Shown here one piece after another: positions 8,490-19,433 of a stretch of DNA of 64,000 bases (the first letter of the stretch is position 1; every line of letters begins with the position of its first letter). Below the pieces are notes generated by a model. It saw only the letters and a list, made by a program, of their open reading frames with translations, had not been told where the DNA came from and ran no database searches. The DNA comes from Saccharomycopsis fibuligera x Saccharomycopsis cf. fibuligera (Eukaryota; Ascomycota; Saccharomycetes; Ascoideales; Saccharomycopsidaceae), in assembly GCA_001936135.1 (NCBI GenBank), contig CP012810.1, positions 3,782,001-3,846,000 of the forward strand, written 5' to 3'. Both the position numbers and the translations under genes were made by a program.

Positions 8490-11390
8490 TTAAACAATAA
8501 TACATTCCAACATACCAAACATTTCCTTTTCAACCTCCTTTTTAACTTTAATCCAATCAGCGCGGCACTGTACGAGCTCATAGATTTCCTCTTGCTGAAA
8601 TATCCCATTAAACCTATTCAAGTCACTTATGGTCTTACCAATCAACTTCGCATCACTGCCATCAATCAAATATATCTGACCCACAGTTTTCAATCCAATA
8701 AAGTAGGGCAAAATTTGTTTTTGCCTCAAAGTGACAATGAAGTCATAATAGTAGTTGAAATCACATATCAAGGTCAAAGCACCTGTGGTGTTAATTTTCA
8801 AGGTTTTTAAGTTTTTCACAATGAGGGCAAAAAACCGCTGTGAAACTTCTTGTTGAAAAACATCAATTGTGGATTTTTCAGTGGAGCCGACTAAAAGACT
8901 AACGTGGTTAGCTAGTAAGTCAATTGTCTTTTTTGCGCATTCTGTGACCACCCCAACCTTGATGTTTTTATTTGATGGATCAGGTAAGAAGTCCTTTGGA
9001 TCTTGGTAGTTATCGTAAATGTACTGGATCTTGTCCACGAGTACGTCAATACCAATATTTAAACCATTAGCTACGTTATCGTCGAGCATTAATTCAAATT
9101 TTTTCTTTGATTGTAGCACTTTTGATAAGAAATCTTGATTTTTGTTAATAATTTTCTTGTTTATGAGTTCCTCTTTGTAGAAAACCTCAATCAAGTTCTG
9201 AATCAAGTCGCCAATATTGACCAATTCAGTGAATATCACCAATGGCTGAACATTCAATTCTTGTTGATTGTTATTGTTATTGTTTGAGTCATTTGGGTTC
9301 AGCAAGTTGAATGTGCTCGAGTTTAAGGTGCTTGTGTTGATGGTGTTATTTTTAGATGAAGAGGAATCATCCGGATTATAGTCTTTCAACCGAAAAATAG
9401 CTTTTTCAAACCCTTTCTTCACATGTTTTTCTCCCAATATTTCCAATATTTGAATGAAAATCTCTTGAATCTCCTTCTTGCAATTTTTCAAAATGTTTCT
9501 ATTGTAGTCTAGATCGAGCGCAGATTCATTATCCTCCTGTAGTTTATTGATTTCGCCGATAAACAAAGAGATTCTTTGAAGCGAAGCTCTGGCATTATTC
9601 ATTATATTCATTGATAAATCTAGAGAAAAAAACGACTTTATCCTTATAAGCTTATTATTCATGATAGCTAACTGGGCTTCAAACTCTGTAAGCATTTTTT
9701 CATCTTTTTCGTTATTTATAGTAAGATCAGGGTCAACATTGCTATCAGCTGCATTACCATTTGTCGTAGCATTCGAAGTTCCCATCATGCCCTCGAATGT
9801 GACATTTATTGGTTTCAAGATGTTCTTAAATCCAGTAACCAAGTCAATCTTAAGAAAGCTATTTTTGTTATTTACATCAGTGGATACTTTGACATTTTTC
9901 AAGATTTCTTGCTCAAGTTTATTCTCCTCCGATTTGGTCTGATCATCCCAATTTCTGACATTGAACTCTGTGACTTTAGAAAAGTAAGCTAATTCTTCTG
10001 ATAGGTACTCACTGATGGAGTTTTCCAAATACAAGTTCATCAAGTTGATTAGATTTGCCTTAAAGAAAACACCACCATTTTTTGAGCTCACAATTTTATT
10101 GTTGACCAAATTTAGCAAGTTGGAGTAAAATAACGGTAACAAATTAATTGCAAGATTTGTATCATTAGCTAAAAACTTTCCGCTGCTGATGTCATGATTT
10201 GCAAATATGATAGATTCGTTTATAACGTTTAAAGTTCTAGCTTTCTGAAGAAGTAAGTTGACAAATTCGAGTATGTAATTTTGAATAATTTCCTCAAAGA
10301 TTTTAAGTATAAGTTGTATTTTGTCATCGTTGAATATTTGATCGATTATATTAATCTGGTTGTTAAGGATGTTTGCCAAACGATCAAAATAGTCGAACAA
10401 TGCTGGTTTGTTAATTTGATATACTGCATCTTCATCAGGTAAGCTATCTTCGCTTTCATTACTTTTTCCTGTGATGACAAAATATCTATCGACATTATCG
10501 ATAATTAAGTCGTTGAGATTTAGCTTTTGTAAGAAGAAATTCACCAAGTTATTGTTAATCAAGTTATCGTTTAAGTTAAGTAACACATTGGTATAGTAAT
10601 TGACCTTATTGTTGAAATCCTTACTGTCGTAGCCAATTTCAATCTCTCGTAAACATGCATTTTCAAAAAACTCTATTACTGACTGTAAATTTTGCAAGTT
10701 CAAATTAAACTTTTTGGAATCAATTTGATAAACTTGAAATTTGGAAAACTTCAAAAAATTGTTTAGTAATATAGACTGGTAAATAGGATTATTGAAATTT
10801 TTAATAAATACGGTATTATTGAATTGAAGGTTGGAACTAATAAGCTGGTTGTATAAAGGAAATAGAGAATTATAAATTAATCTGAACTGAAGTTTGTATA
10901 GTTTAGGGTTATATATGAATTGAAGAGATTGGTGCTTGCCATCTAGTGTTACTATGTTGGGATAAATGTATAAAGGGTTTAATTTCTTGGAGCCTTTAGT
11001 GCCATTATTACCTTGATCAGATACTATGATATTTGAATTGAGTCTGAAGAAATCAGATTCCGTCAAATGGGAGTGTTTGGCCTTAAGTTTTTCATAATCA
11101 GACAGATTATATAGCTCGGCCAACTGAAGATAGTTTTGCCACAATATTGTTTGCTGATGTTGCACATATTCATAAGTTGCTCTATTGATCAATGAAAAGT
11201 TAAAAAGATCCAGGAAGTCTAGGTAGTTGATTATGAAATCCACAATTTCTTTTGGAATAAGTTCAGAATCTAAATTTGTGGAGTTGAAAGATGATTGCAA
11301 ATAATTGGATAAGATGATCGACTTTTTCTTAAATTGCAATTCGCTGTTTCTTTTGCTATTTGCAGATCTAGATTTCTTCTTTCTAAACAT
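8490..11390 (-). CDS. RCY1: Recyclin-1, F-box protein of membrane recycling
   Basis: A 966-residue protein matching recyclin-1, which acts with Skp1 in endosome-to-Golgi recycling of the v-SNARE Snc1. An F-box is visible at about residues 46-92 (LIPKEIVDFIINYLDFLDLFNFSLINRATYEYV, cut here by its key leucines and W). The rest is long and helical with the Sec10-like character of the family. The chain ends in CIIV, a CaaX-type prenylation motif that yeast Rcy1 also has, which supports both the identity and the stop. A Ser/Asn-rich linker lies at about residues 675-715. It converges with VPS41 over a 249-base spacer; the start is the ATG at 11388-11390. Confidence 0.88.
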   Translation of the reverse strand: MFRKKKSRSANSKRNSELQFKKKSIILSNYLQSSFNSTNLDSELIPKEIVDFIINYLDFLDLFNFSLINRATYEYVQHQQTILWQNYLQLAELYNLSDYEKLKAKHSHLTESDFFRLNSNIIVSDQGNNGTKGSKKLNPLYIYPNIVTLDGKHQSLQFIYNPKLYKLQFRLIYNSLFPLYNQLISSNLQFNNTVFIKNFNNPIYQSILLNNFLKFSKFQVYQIDSKKFNLNLQNLQSVIEFFENACLREIEIGYDSKDFNNKVNYYTNVLLNLNDNLINNNLVNFFLQKLNLNDLIIDNVDRYFVITGKSNESEDSLPDEDAVYQINKPALFDYFDRLANILNNQINIIDQIFNDDKIQLILKIFEEIIQNYILEFVNLLLQKARTLNVINESIIFANHDISSGKFLANDTNLAINLLPLFYSNLLNLVNNKIVSSKNGGVFFKANLINLMNLYLENSISEYLSEELAYFSKVTEFNVRNWDDQTKSEENKLEQEILKNVKVSTDVNNKNSFLKIDLVTGFKNILKPINVTFEGMMGTSNATTNGNAADSNVDPDLTINNEKDEKMLTEFEAQLAIMNNKLIRIKSFFSLDLSMNIMNNARASLQRISLFIGEINKLQEDNESALDLDYNRNILKNCKKEIQEIFIQILEILGEKHVKKGFEKAIFRLKDYNPDDSSSSKNNTINTSTLNSSTFNLLNPNDSNNNNNNQQELNVQPLVIFTELVNIGDLIQNLIEVFYKEELINKKIINKNQDFLSKVLQSKKKFELMLDDNVANGLNIGIDVLVDKIQYIYDNYQDPKDFLPDPSNKNIKVGVVTECAKKTIDLLANHVSLLVGSTEKSTIDVFQQEVSQRFFALIVKNLKTLKINTTGALTLICDFNYYYDFIVTLRQKQILPYFIGLKTVGQIYLIDGSDAKLIGKTISDLNRFNGIFQQEEIYELVQCRADWIKVKKEVEKEMFGMLECIIV

Positions 11391-14300
11391 TTTGGAACGT
11401 CGAGCTGTAAAAGCGTGCCGGTAATTTATTTCGAGGCGTCATTAGTCTATAAAAGCCATAGCATCACCTCACACAGCAGCGTGTCTTTTACGGTGCAACT
11501 AAGATATCATTTAAGGTACGTTACTTTAGAAAAAAGGCATCACCCGTCCGAGAATGCCGGCTGCTGCGGGTAATAATTTTTTTCCGAAACATACAATATA
11601 TTAAAATTAGTAAATATGAAGCTATATTGATGAAAAGGTAGCATATCAATGGTAACAAACATTTGCTGATTAACTAAGAATTGAAGGCGTAAAATAGTTA
11701 TTTGAAACAGAGGCTGTATTGGAGTCTTTGCGTTAAGATTGCCTCGGCCTGTTTTCCCGCTGCATGCATGTCCTTCACTTTGGCAATTTTTGTAGCCTAA
11801 GCATTTAATCAAAAAGCGCTATAATATATTAGTTTTGAATGCAAAAAACGTTTTGATACTTATGTATGTTCTGTTAAGCACAAGTTTTTTTGGTGCGGTT
11901 ACATCGCGAAGTTACCTTTGTGAAGCGGAATTTAGCAGTGCCACTATATCATGCATGTTGTGATTTCGTGTCTTGACGTTTCATGATGCATGATGGAGCC
12001 TGAATATGCGTTGTGCTATCGCTATCTGCTTGCAGTGGACACCTTCGGCCACTATACAAATTAGCAAAATCGTTGTTAAGCTTATACCGCAACATATTCA
12101 GAAAATGCTTTACTATATTTAAACTTAAACATCCCCTGAGGCTGTCTATCAAAGTTACAAATATTATTGATGGGATAAAAGACACTTTGTGCGTCAAGTG
12201 TTTGGAGGCTTCTAGTTATCTTACAACATCTACATAAATTTTTCAGCTAAGCATTATTGTAAACCAGACTCGTATCTAATATTCTTATTGTGGAGTGTAT
12301 ACACAAGAGTGCCATTGTCGGTTAAAAATAATAACCTCTCTGGTAGAAAGTTTTTTCATATGGTATATTTTATAAAGCCTGCTCACATACTTGTGCAGCT
12401 GGCTCAGATTAGCAACCAAATTTTGGTTTTTTATCAATATTTATTTGCTTCGTACTGCGGCTCTCAAAACCCAACTATCTAGGTATGAAAAAATTGCGAA
12501 GGTTTCTCACCATTGATGATATTTTTTTTTCTTCTTGTGGTTCCCATTTGTAATCTATTTCATTTCTACTAATGGATCAATGCTAGTGCAGGTTCAAACC
12601 GAGGGTTTTTTGTTTTAAGCTCTATCTCTTGAGCCTGAGGCCTCTACTATCATCCAAGACTGTACCGCTGGTAAAACGTTTCCATTATTCAGGGGATTCT
12701 ATATGCATTTGCTATTGGCTTGCAAGGTGGCCCCATCCTATATTAACTGGTCACATTAATGATAAGGCAATTTAAGGATATTTAATTTTGGCATATTAGC
12801 ACGTGTTAAGTTTGTAGTCGGCTTAATACAACCCTATTTTGAACTATCCAGAAGACAAGGTAGAGTAGTTGGTATCAACTTGATGTTTCTCGGAATCAGT
12901 TGCTTGGACCCATTTTTCAATGTTTAGTTTAGTTTTTGGTAATATAGATGCTATGGGTACTTGTCTCTATGCAGTTTGTGCTGTTTTGGAGATATGAATT
13001 TTAACTAGTCATTTGATCTGGTGCGTGCGCTTCAAGTGGATTGGAAATGCGAAAAAGACGGAATCGCCATTAAGTAGCGCCAAAAAATTACTATAAAAAG
13101 AAATTGAGTTTTTGTGCGAACAAGTCATATTGCCTTTAGGGAAAACAGCAAAACAATGATTCTCATGGACTTAGATTTGAAGAGGTTGCAATTTGCAAGG
13201 CATTTAAAAGTTAAAGCTGTAATTTGAATATAGCTACAAAATCCTAATGGGGACCAAACCTCCAGAAGCACATGTCACTGTTTAAAGTTATGGTAGCCCG
13301 TTTGCAGCAAGTTTGAACTTTAACCATCCTGCCAGTCCAAACCATGGCTATCGCATATAACAAAGGAAATTACAGACTAAACTGCTACATTCCAATCCTC
13401 ATCATGCAAGTACCAGTTTCTACCCTAAGCTTACCTTTCAAAATCGTTTACAAGGTTTTTCAAAGCATTGCAGCCAAGCAGTACCAGTAGACTCCACAAA
13501 TCAGAAAGGCATTAGATGGATGGCAGACAATAGTTAGCGCTTCACTTCTAAGTGTATAATACTATCGCTATTAGCCTTACTGCAACAGTACTATCGAAAA
13601 TTTGTCGGTACACTACAAAAGCTGGATATGTGAGCTTATTGGAAGGGATGAGAGTAATACGGATATATGATTCGGATCAATTGAAGAAAAAAAATAGCTA
13701 ACAGCAAGAATCTTGCTATGAGTTGCTACAAAAGAAACCATTTTCACGGCCAGCCTCACCTTCAGCTCAGATGTCTTCGCAAGGCGAACACATATTATGT
13801 AAAGAGATTAAGCTCATTTGTCAAACGTTTTCCCACTTATCGAGAGGTTACATTAGCTTATAGAAAGCCCTTTCATCTAATGTTTTGCAAAATTACAGAG
13901 CTTCAAGAAGTCTCTTTCATATTCCCCAGGTAGCAGCGTACTTGTGAATTAAAAAAAAAAAACAAATTTTGGCTTGGTTCTTAAAGAGAATATTGTATAT
14001 ATTTACACCGAAAAAAAATGCGCATCTGTAAACATTAAATTCAGAATTAGTTTTTTCATTTGGTTTGCTTCATGAAGGCTATAGAGATTTTGTCAGGTTT
14101 GAAGACGGTTATAAACCCATTAGTTTACTAATAAGTTGAACTTTTTATTGTCTTCCCAAAAACCACGGCAGTGGAGATATCAGCATTAGAAAGCTTGTGT
14201 CGATTTGTGCAAATGGTTAATTACAAGTTTTACTAAAGCTTATTTTCTTGATCTTGTGTAGATAAGGTGGGCCGACGGCTTAATTTCTATGTGCATTGCT

Positions 14301-14836
14301 ATCAGTAAGAAATAATATCAAAAAGCTCAAAAATTAGTAACATTCGGCAAACTATAACTGCTCTATATAACCACTTCAGAGAAATCAGCAATATAGAATT
14401 TTTGGAAAACGATAGAATAGGTCCTTTCATGGAAAAATCAAACAAGCGGAAAACTTACACAGAATATTTATACAGGTTTGACATTGAGAAAAGCCTTATA
14501 TATACAAGAATAAATGCCATTCAACTCTTATTGTAAGGTCATAATATGGGTAAATCTACTCACTCTGTTGAACATTTTTAGTCTCAACAGCTTTATAGCT
14601 TGTTTTTGTTGTATTTATATACATGGAATTGACGAAGTAACTTGTAATATTTGTCTATTCGGTGGTTTTATGCATATATTTTTTAAAAAGATCCAGGGAG
14701 CTGGTATACGAAAATGAAAAAAATTTTAACATATTTATTTTTTACTTTAAAAGCTGTTTGACATGAGTGCTATGTTGAAGTTTCAAATGTTCAAATGTGC
14801 TAAAAGTACTCAAGTTTTTATTCTGACATAATAATA
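11391..14836. other. 3.4-kb gene-free region, possible regional centromere
   Basis: No frame longer than about 71 codons and none with believable protein character. Flanking genes point away on both sides, so their promoters lie at the edges. From about 11590 to 13940 the sequence has moderate GC and very few homopolymer runs (one T9 near 12522), unlike other spacers here. I saw no long inverted or tandem repeat by eye, only short shared words such as CTATCGCTAT at about 12016 and 13563. CTG-clade centromeres are commonly gene-free and of this size, so a centromere is possible; a regulatory desert is equally open. Confidence 0.35.
11536..11583 (+). ncRNA. Pseudoknot-like fold followed by T7, possible small Pol III RNA end
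   Basis: Stem 1 GGCAT (11536-11540) pairs with ATGCC (11554-11558); stem 2 ACCCG (11542-11546) pairs with CGGGT (11567-11571), crossing stem 1. T7 follows at 11577-11583. A TATAAAAG at 11448-11455 lies about 120 bases upstream, a spacing that would suit a short Pol III transcript of roughly 100 bases. It is not U6. The family is unknown. Confidence 0.25.
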
Positions 14837-16846
14837 ATGACTACCACAGTGAATGAAAACGATCTCTTAGCATGGTTTAAAGAAAATCAGATCTTGCTCC
14901 ATCCGGATCTTAGGGTGGGCTCCTCAAAGTCAAATGATGATGGATTAGGAATATATACAAAAAAAGATTTGGATCCTACCATATTAACATATAGGGAATC
15001 CAATGCTGACATTGATCCAGAAGAGAGGGAAAGAGAAGGGATTCCTGAATTTGAAATTGTACCTCAACCATTAGCTAGAATACCGAAGCTGTCTATCTTT
15101 AGTGCTAAAAATTCATGCATTTCCAATTTACTCTCCGAGAGACAAATGTATGGTATTATTGCCTTGATCATTGCATTTATTTACGAGTACGAGTTGGAGG
15201 AAGAATCCCCTTGGTTTGGATACTTCAAGAGCTTAGAATTCAAAAGCTTAGACGTGCCGCCAGCATTCTGGGACCCTGCTCAAAGATCATGGCTCAAAGG
15301 CACTGAAGCAGAGACTTTAGATGTGTTAAATAATGAAGAGATTGTAATGGCAATGGAACATTGTGTCGGTTTTGCTGAGGACATTAACGAAGAGTTAGGT
15401 ATTGCCGTACCAAAAATATTACAAATAAATGGCGAAGAAGATAATACTAGCAAGTTGGAGCATTTTTCCAAAATTTCTGTTTTGATCTCATCAAGATGCT
15501 TTGATATTGATGATTACCATCAGTTTGCGTTGGTTCCTTGTGCCGATTTGTTTAATCATTCCAGTGGCTTGCAAAACTGTCATTTTGAGTCAACTTCTGA
15601 AGTTTGTGAAATTTGTGGACATGTTCTGTGCGAACATTTGGAAAATGGTATAGAAGATGGCGACGAAGAAATGGATATTGATTATGATGGTGTGGATGAT
15701 GAGGGACAATGGGAGGACGAGGGCGAAGATGATGAAGTCGGTGACGAGGAAGAAGAAGAAGAAGAAGAAGCAGAAGAAGAAGAAGAAGAAGAAGAAGGTC
15801 AGCAGAGTGAACATCAGGATCAAAATGGCGATGAAGAAATTTTAGAAATAACAGAAATAACAGAAGATTTTATAACACAAATAGAAGAAGAAAGTAAAAA
15901 GTTAAAACAAGAAAAGAAAGCTAATGACAATACTATCCCAGAATACTTGAAAGAATATAAGAATGATTTTGGTCAAGAAATTCATTCCATAGACTGTTGC
16001 GATATAGTAATTGACAAGAAGGTGAATAAAGGACAACAACTTTATTCTACATATGGGGAACTCAGTAACCCCTTATTGTTGCTCAAATATCAGTTTGCCG
16101 AACTAGAAAATGAGCATGGTTATGTATCTTTGTCTCAGCAAATTATAGCTTACAAGAAATCAAATGTGAAAAAAGTCGGTGAAAGATTTAAGTGGTGGAA
16201 AGAAGTAGGCTATGATATCTACAAAACATATATGAAACAAAATGCTTTTGAGGATGAAGACGAACTGGCAGAAAGTGATGAAGAGGAGGAAGGCGATTCT
16301 GATTTTGAAGATGAAGAAGAATTTGAGGAATCCGAGGATTCGTGGTTGAGTGAGTTAACGATTACAGCTGATGGTAATTTCTCTTTTGGCTTAGTTGCTT
16401 TAGTTAAGCTTTTATCCGTAAAGCAAACAGAATTTGAAAAATGGTTTTTGCCTGACAAAACTAAATCCCAAAAGGCCAAAAACAGCAGAATTAACAAACA
16501 TATCAAGAAACAAAATGTCTCTAATGCCATCAACGATGATGCGGCAAATGAGAAATATTTCAACAAAATATTGAAACATATACCATCTTTGTTATCATTG
16601 GATACAAAATGCTATAAAATTCTAGAAGGGTTAATCAGTTCTAGATTGGCTGAATTGACTCTGCAAAATGCTTTAGTAAAAGAATACCAGTCACCTTCAA
16701 ACTTGAAAAAGCTTGTTTTGACAACTTCGAAGAGCAAGTACCCCGTGTCGTCAAAGGAGAGAAGAAAAAGTTTAGCAGCTACAGTTGTTTATGGTGAATT
16801 ACTATTGCTTACTGAAGCATTATCAGCTGTTCAGAAACACGTTTGA
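14837..16846 (+). CDS. SET-domain protein lysine methyltransferase, Rkm/Efm (Rubisco LSMT-like) family
   Basis: A 669-residue protein. The split SET domain shows an N-terminal LGIYTKKDLDP piece (residues 37-47), an IPKLSIFSAKNS piece near 83-94, and the core DYHQFALVPCADLFNHSS at about 225-245, which carries the NH motif for S-adenosylmethionine; QQLYSTYGELSNPLLLLKYQF near 400-420 closes it. A CEICGH..CEH cluster at about 256-266 could bind zinc. Two acidic inserts (about 280-330 and 472-505) make it longer than yeast Rkm3, Rkm4 or Efm1, which methylate ribosomal protein L42 or EF1A. I cannot choose among them. CTG codons at 15089 and 16265 sit at positions that suit Ser. The ATG at 14837 opens the frame. 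Confidence 0.82.
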   Translation: MTTTVNENDLLAWFKENQILLHPDLRVGSSKSNDDGLGIYTKKDLDPTILTYRESNADIDPEEREREGIPEFEIVPQPLARIPKLSIFSAKNSCISNLLSERQMYGIIALIIAFIYEYELEEESPWFGYFKSLEFKSLDVPPAFWDPAQRSWLKGTEAETLDVLNNEEIVMAMEHCVGFAEDINEELGIAVPKILQINGEEDNTSKLEHFSKISVLISSRCFDIDDYHQFALVPCADLFNHSSGLQNCHFESTSEVCEICGHVLCEHLENGIEDGDEEMDIDYDGVDDEGQWEDEGEDDEVGDEEEEEEEEAEEEEEEEEGQQSEHQDQNGDEEILEITEITEDFITQIEEESKKLKQEKKANDNTIPEYLKEYKNDFGQEIHSIDCCDIVIDKKVNKGQQLYSTYGELSNPLLLLKYQFAELENEHGYVSLSQQIIAYKKSNVKKVGERFKWWKEVGYDIYKTYMKQNAFEDEDELAESDEEEEGDSDFEDEEEFEESEDSWLSELTITADGNFSFGLVALVKLLSVKQTEFEKWFLPDKTKSQKAKNSRINKHIKKQNVSNAINDDAANEKYFNKILKHIPSLLSLDTKCYKILEGLISSRLAELTLQNALVKEYQSPSNLKKLVLTTSKSKYPVSSKERRKSLAATVVYGELLLLTEALSAVQKHV

Positions 16847-17748
16847 ATATTTAAACCAATTTTTTTTATCATGGGCTTGCTGTGACTGAAGTGTATTATA
16901 TAAACGCATTCATTTGCATATCTAGAGGGCTTTTCTCTTTTTTCATAAAATAATACACTAAATTAGATATCATCGTTTTTGACTGTAGTGCTTTGTATCA
17001 ATTCAATTGGGAGGGCATACTTGATAAAAGTGTCACTCAAGTGACTTTGTGTGTTTCAATCAGTTATTATGGCCTGCGATATCAAACTGTAATTGCGTAT
17101 ATCTTGCAGCAGTATTTAGGTAACTTTTATGTTCAACTTTTAAAACTGCAATCGTGACACGAAAAGATATAAGCTACGTTTGAGCTTCTTAGAAATGAGT
17201 TACTCAAATTCAAAACGGCTTTTTTTGAGTACCGTGGCCGTAATAATAAATCATAAATACCAGAATTGTTTTTAGCTTCGTTCAAAATGAACGGGCCGCC
17301 TTACATATGTGCTTCGCACCTCTATTTTTGGGAAGCAGCTCAGGCCTTTCTATTGGCGTATCAAGACTAGATATGTGACGCTCCCCTCAAAACCGCAACC
17401 AAAAAATAATGACATATTGATGGACACATCAAAATAAGCCTGGTTACCGCTACAGGGTACTGGATATTTTTGCACACATTATTGAAGTTTAAAACACTGC
17501 TGTGGGTTTCCTGACATTGGATACAGCCCATTAGAAGTCAGTGATGATTCTTAACAGAACAATATAAACATGTACTTTTCTCAAAGCTGACTTATTCCTC
17601 ACGCAAAAGTGCTGTTTTTCTGTGCTTTATTACTACTTCACTAATAAAAGAAGCATAACCCACCAATCATCCCAATACAAACACAGCCTGCTCTGCTTCA
17701 GATTATAGAACATTGAAAAGGGTCAAAATATAGCTGGAAACTTTGAAA
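16847..17748. other. Spacer, SET gene 3' end and promoter of the 66-codon gene
   Basis: 902 bases with no believable gene. One imperfect palindrome, GTCACT-CA-AGTGAC, lies near 17031-17044. No tRNA, repeat or other structure was recognised. Confidence 0.6.
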
Positions 17749-17949
17749 ATGGTATTTTTAAACAAGAAGAGTGAAAATGTTCCATATGCCCACTTCGACG
17801 AGAAGGAAGAGTACAACCGTCGCCGTCAAAGAAAAAACTCGCTAGTGCCCGGTACATCAACGGAAATAGGTAAAGAAAATGGTCTTTCTAGGTCTTCTAG
17901 TTCTGCTTCGCAATCTTCAGTGCGATTCGTGACACCTTTAAGATCCTAG
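17749..17949 (+). CDS. Small basic Ser-rich protein, unknown
   Basis: A 66-residue frame from an ATG at 17749 (context GAAAATGGT). It begins MVFLNKKSENVPYAHFDEKE, has a basic patch NRRRQRKNSL that resembles a basophilic kinase site, then a Ser run (SRSSSSASQSSVRF), and no membrane segment. The ordered shift from mixed to basic to Ser-rich is more gene-like than the random frames nearby, and it sits alone between long spacers with its own room for a promoter. I do not recognise a family. It could still be chance. Confidence 0.5.
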   Translation: MVFLNKKSENVPYAHFDEKEEYNRRRQRKNSLVPGTSTEIGKENGLSRSSSSASQSSVRFVTPLRS

Positions 17950-18653
17950 AAAATGCGTGTTTTAGATGAAAAGATGCGACTGTTTGAGTGTTAGTTTTGT
18001 TGTATTGATGCAGGATGGGCATTATACATTGACCTGCTATTTCTGGGAATTGGTAGCTGTTGAAGTTTTGATGCTACAGTAAGTTGTTTACTAAGGTATA
18101 TGTGCCATTCTTTTCTCTTTATTTCTTATTTTGTTCCAGTGGAGGCTTTGGTTTTAGATTATAGATATGGCTTTTAGTTCTTGTATTATATTATGTATTA
18201 TAATCCTATTATTTTGAGATTTTTCAATTTGACAAGAGAGGATACGAAGTTAGTTTAAGCGTAAAATTAATAATGAAGTAGGCCATGTTAAAAGCAATTT
18301 CAAGAAATATGTAATTATTTAAATGTTGTAGTTTTAAGTATTAGCGAACGCCATGTCTAATATTATAGAAAAGAGAAAACATGGAAATAAACATACCATG
18401 TACGTTCAAGTAATTGAATGAGATAGAGAATGTGGAATAATTATAGCAATAATCTATAGCTTTAAAGAAAGAAAAATTAAAAAGTGAAACGCATAATGTG
18501 TTTCGAAAAGCGCCAACCAGGGCGAGATAAAGAGATTGAGTTTTGAAAAACTCAAAAAGCTCAGGAAAAGGCCAAATGAAAGGTAAGAATATAAAAATGG
18601 ATAAAAAATTTTTTTAAGTAGTTTGCACCGCTCAAAACGTAAACAAAGAGAGC
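17950..18653. other. Convergent spacer
   Basis: 704 bases of AT-rich sequence between the 3' ends of the 66-codon gene and the secreted protein gene. I see nothing else in it. Confidence 0.6.
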
Positions 18654-19433
18654 TTATTTTTGTGCAACGTAAGCGAAAGTGGCTTCATCAACAACGATTA
18701 CATTTTGAAAAACTGCCTCTGACTTGGCAAAAGTAAGGTATGCGTGAGTCCCATCACCATCAAAGTTGTTCAAAATCAAGCCTGGGACAGAAGCAAATTG
18801 GGCGTGAATGAGGACAAAGTTAGTAATGATGTTAGTGATAATGGTTTTTTGGTCATCGGAGAAAGTATCCAATGGAGTCTTGGAATATTCAAATCTGAAG
18901 TGCAAGTCACCAAATTGAACATAGACAAGATTGTTTGTCAATTTGTGACTAGATGCAGCAATGAATTGCTTGGCTAACAAAGAACCAAAGTTGATCGAGT
19001 CTGTGATAACAAGAGTTTCTTCAGTTGAAGTGACATTAATGATGGTCTTTTGGCCATTTAAATCAACCACATTATCAATTTTTCCGGATTCGTCAACATA
19101 GTGGCCGAATGATTGAATTTGCGGGTTGTTGCTATTGTTCAAGTATTGTTCGGTTACGTTGATACCGTAGCTGAAATATGGGATAACGGTGTAGTTCTTA
19201 GGGTTTTCGAAATGTTGATTAGCTTGGTTTTTTTCAAAAGTAAATAAACTGGATGGTTGAGATAAGTCTGATGAGTTTTGGAGCACGATATGTTGAGTGC
19301 CATAGTTATCGTATGAAACGCTAAAGACATTCAAGCCTTCGACTTCTTCGTTCCACTTATATTCATCAGCGGCATTGGCAACTGCGGTCAAAGTGATGAA
19401 GCCGATTAAGGTGGAGAATAGGCTGTAAAACAT
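18654..19433 (-). CDS. Secreted N-glycosylated protein, unknown
   Basis: A 259-residue protein with a clear signal peptide (MFYSLFSTLIGFITLTAVANA, cleavage likely after residue 21). Five N-glycosylation sequons are visible at N53, N80, N92, N99 and N133. I see no cysteine in the whole chain, no second membrane segment and no GPI-type tail, so it is probably secreted and free. Alternating polar and hydrophobic stretches suggest beta structure. I do not recognise the family. The leader upstream is A/G-rich with a TATTTAAAT near 19583, and about 340 bases upstream lies a strong inverted repeat (19769-19803). Confidence 0.85.
   Translation of the reverse strand: MFYSLFSTLIGFITLTAVANAADEYKWNEEVEGLNVFSVSYDNYGTQHIVLQNSSDLSQPSSLFTFEKNQANQHFENPKNYTVIPYFSYGINVTEQYLNNSNNPQIQSFGHYVDESGKIDNVVDLNGQKTIINVTSTEETLVITDSINFGSLLAKQFIAASSHKLTNNLVYVQFGDLHFRFEYSKTPLDTFSDDQKTIITNIITNFVLIHAQFASVPGLILNNFDGDGTHAYLTFAKSEAVFQNVIVVDEATFAYVAQK

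Noticed and set aside
11541-11575. Likeness of the pseudoknot segment to the 18S rRNA 530-loop region
   Set aside because: Only a few words (GGCTGCTG, GGGTAAT) agree and the order differs.
12482-12590. Intron-like set: GTATGA, TACTAAT and AG
   Set aside because: The frame before it is only about 35 codons and stops soon; no coherent protein results.
12591-12612. GGTTCAAACC followed by T6, like a tRNA B box and terminator
   Set aside because: The T-arm stem does not pair and no A box or acceptor stem lies upstream.
13718-13933. 71-codon frame in the gene-free region
   Set aside because: No domain, biased composition or context to support it.
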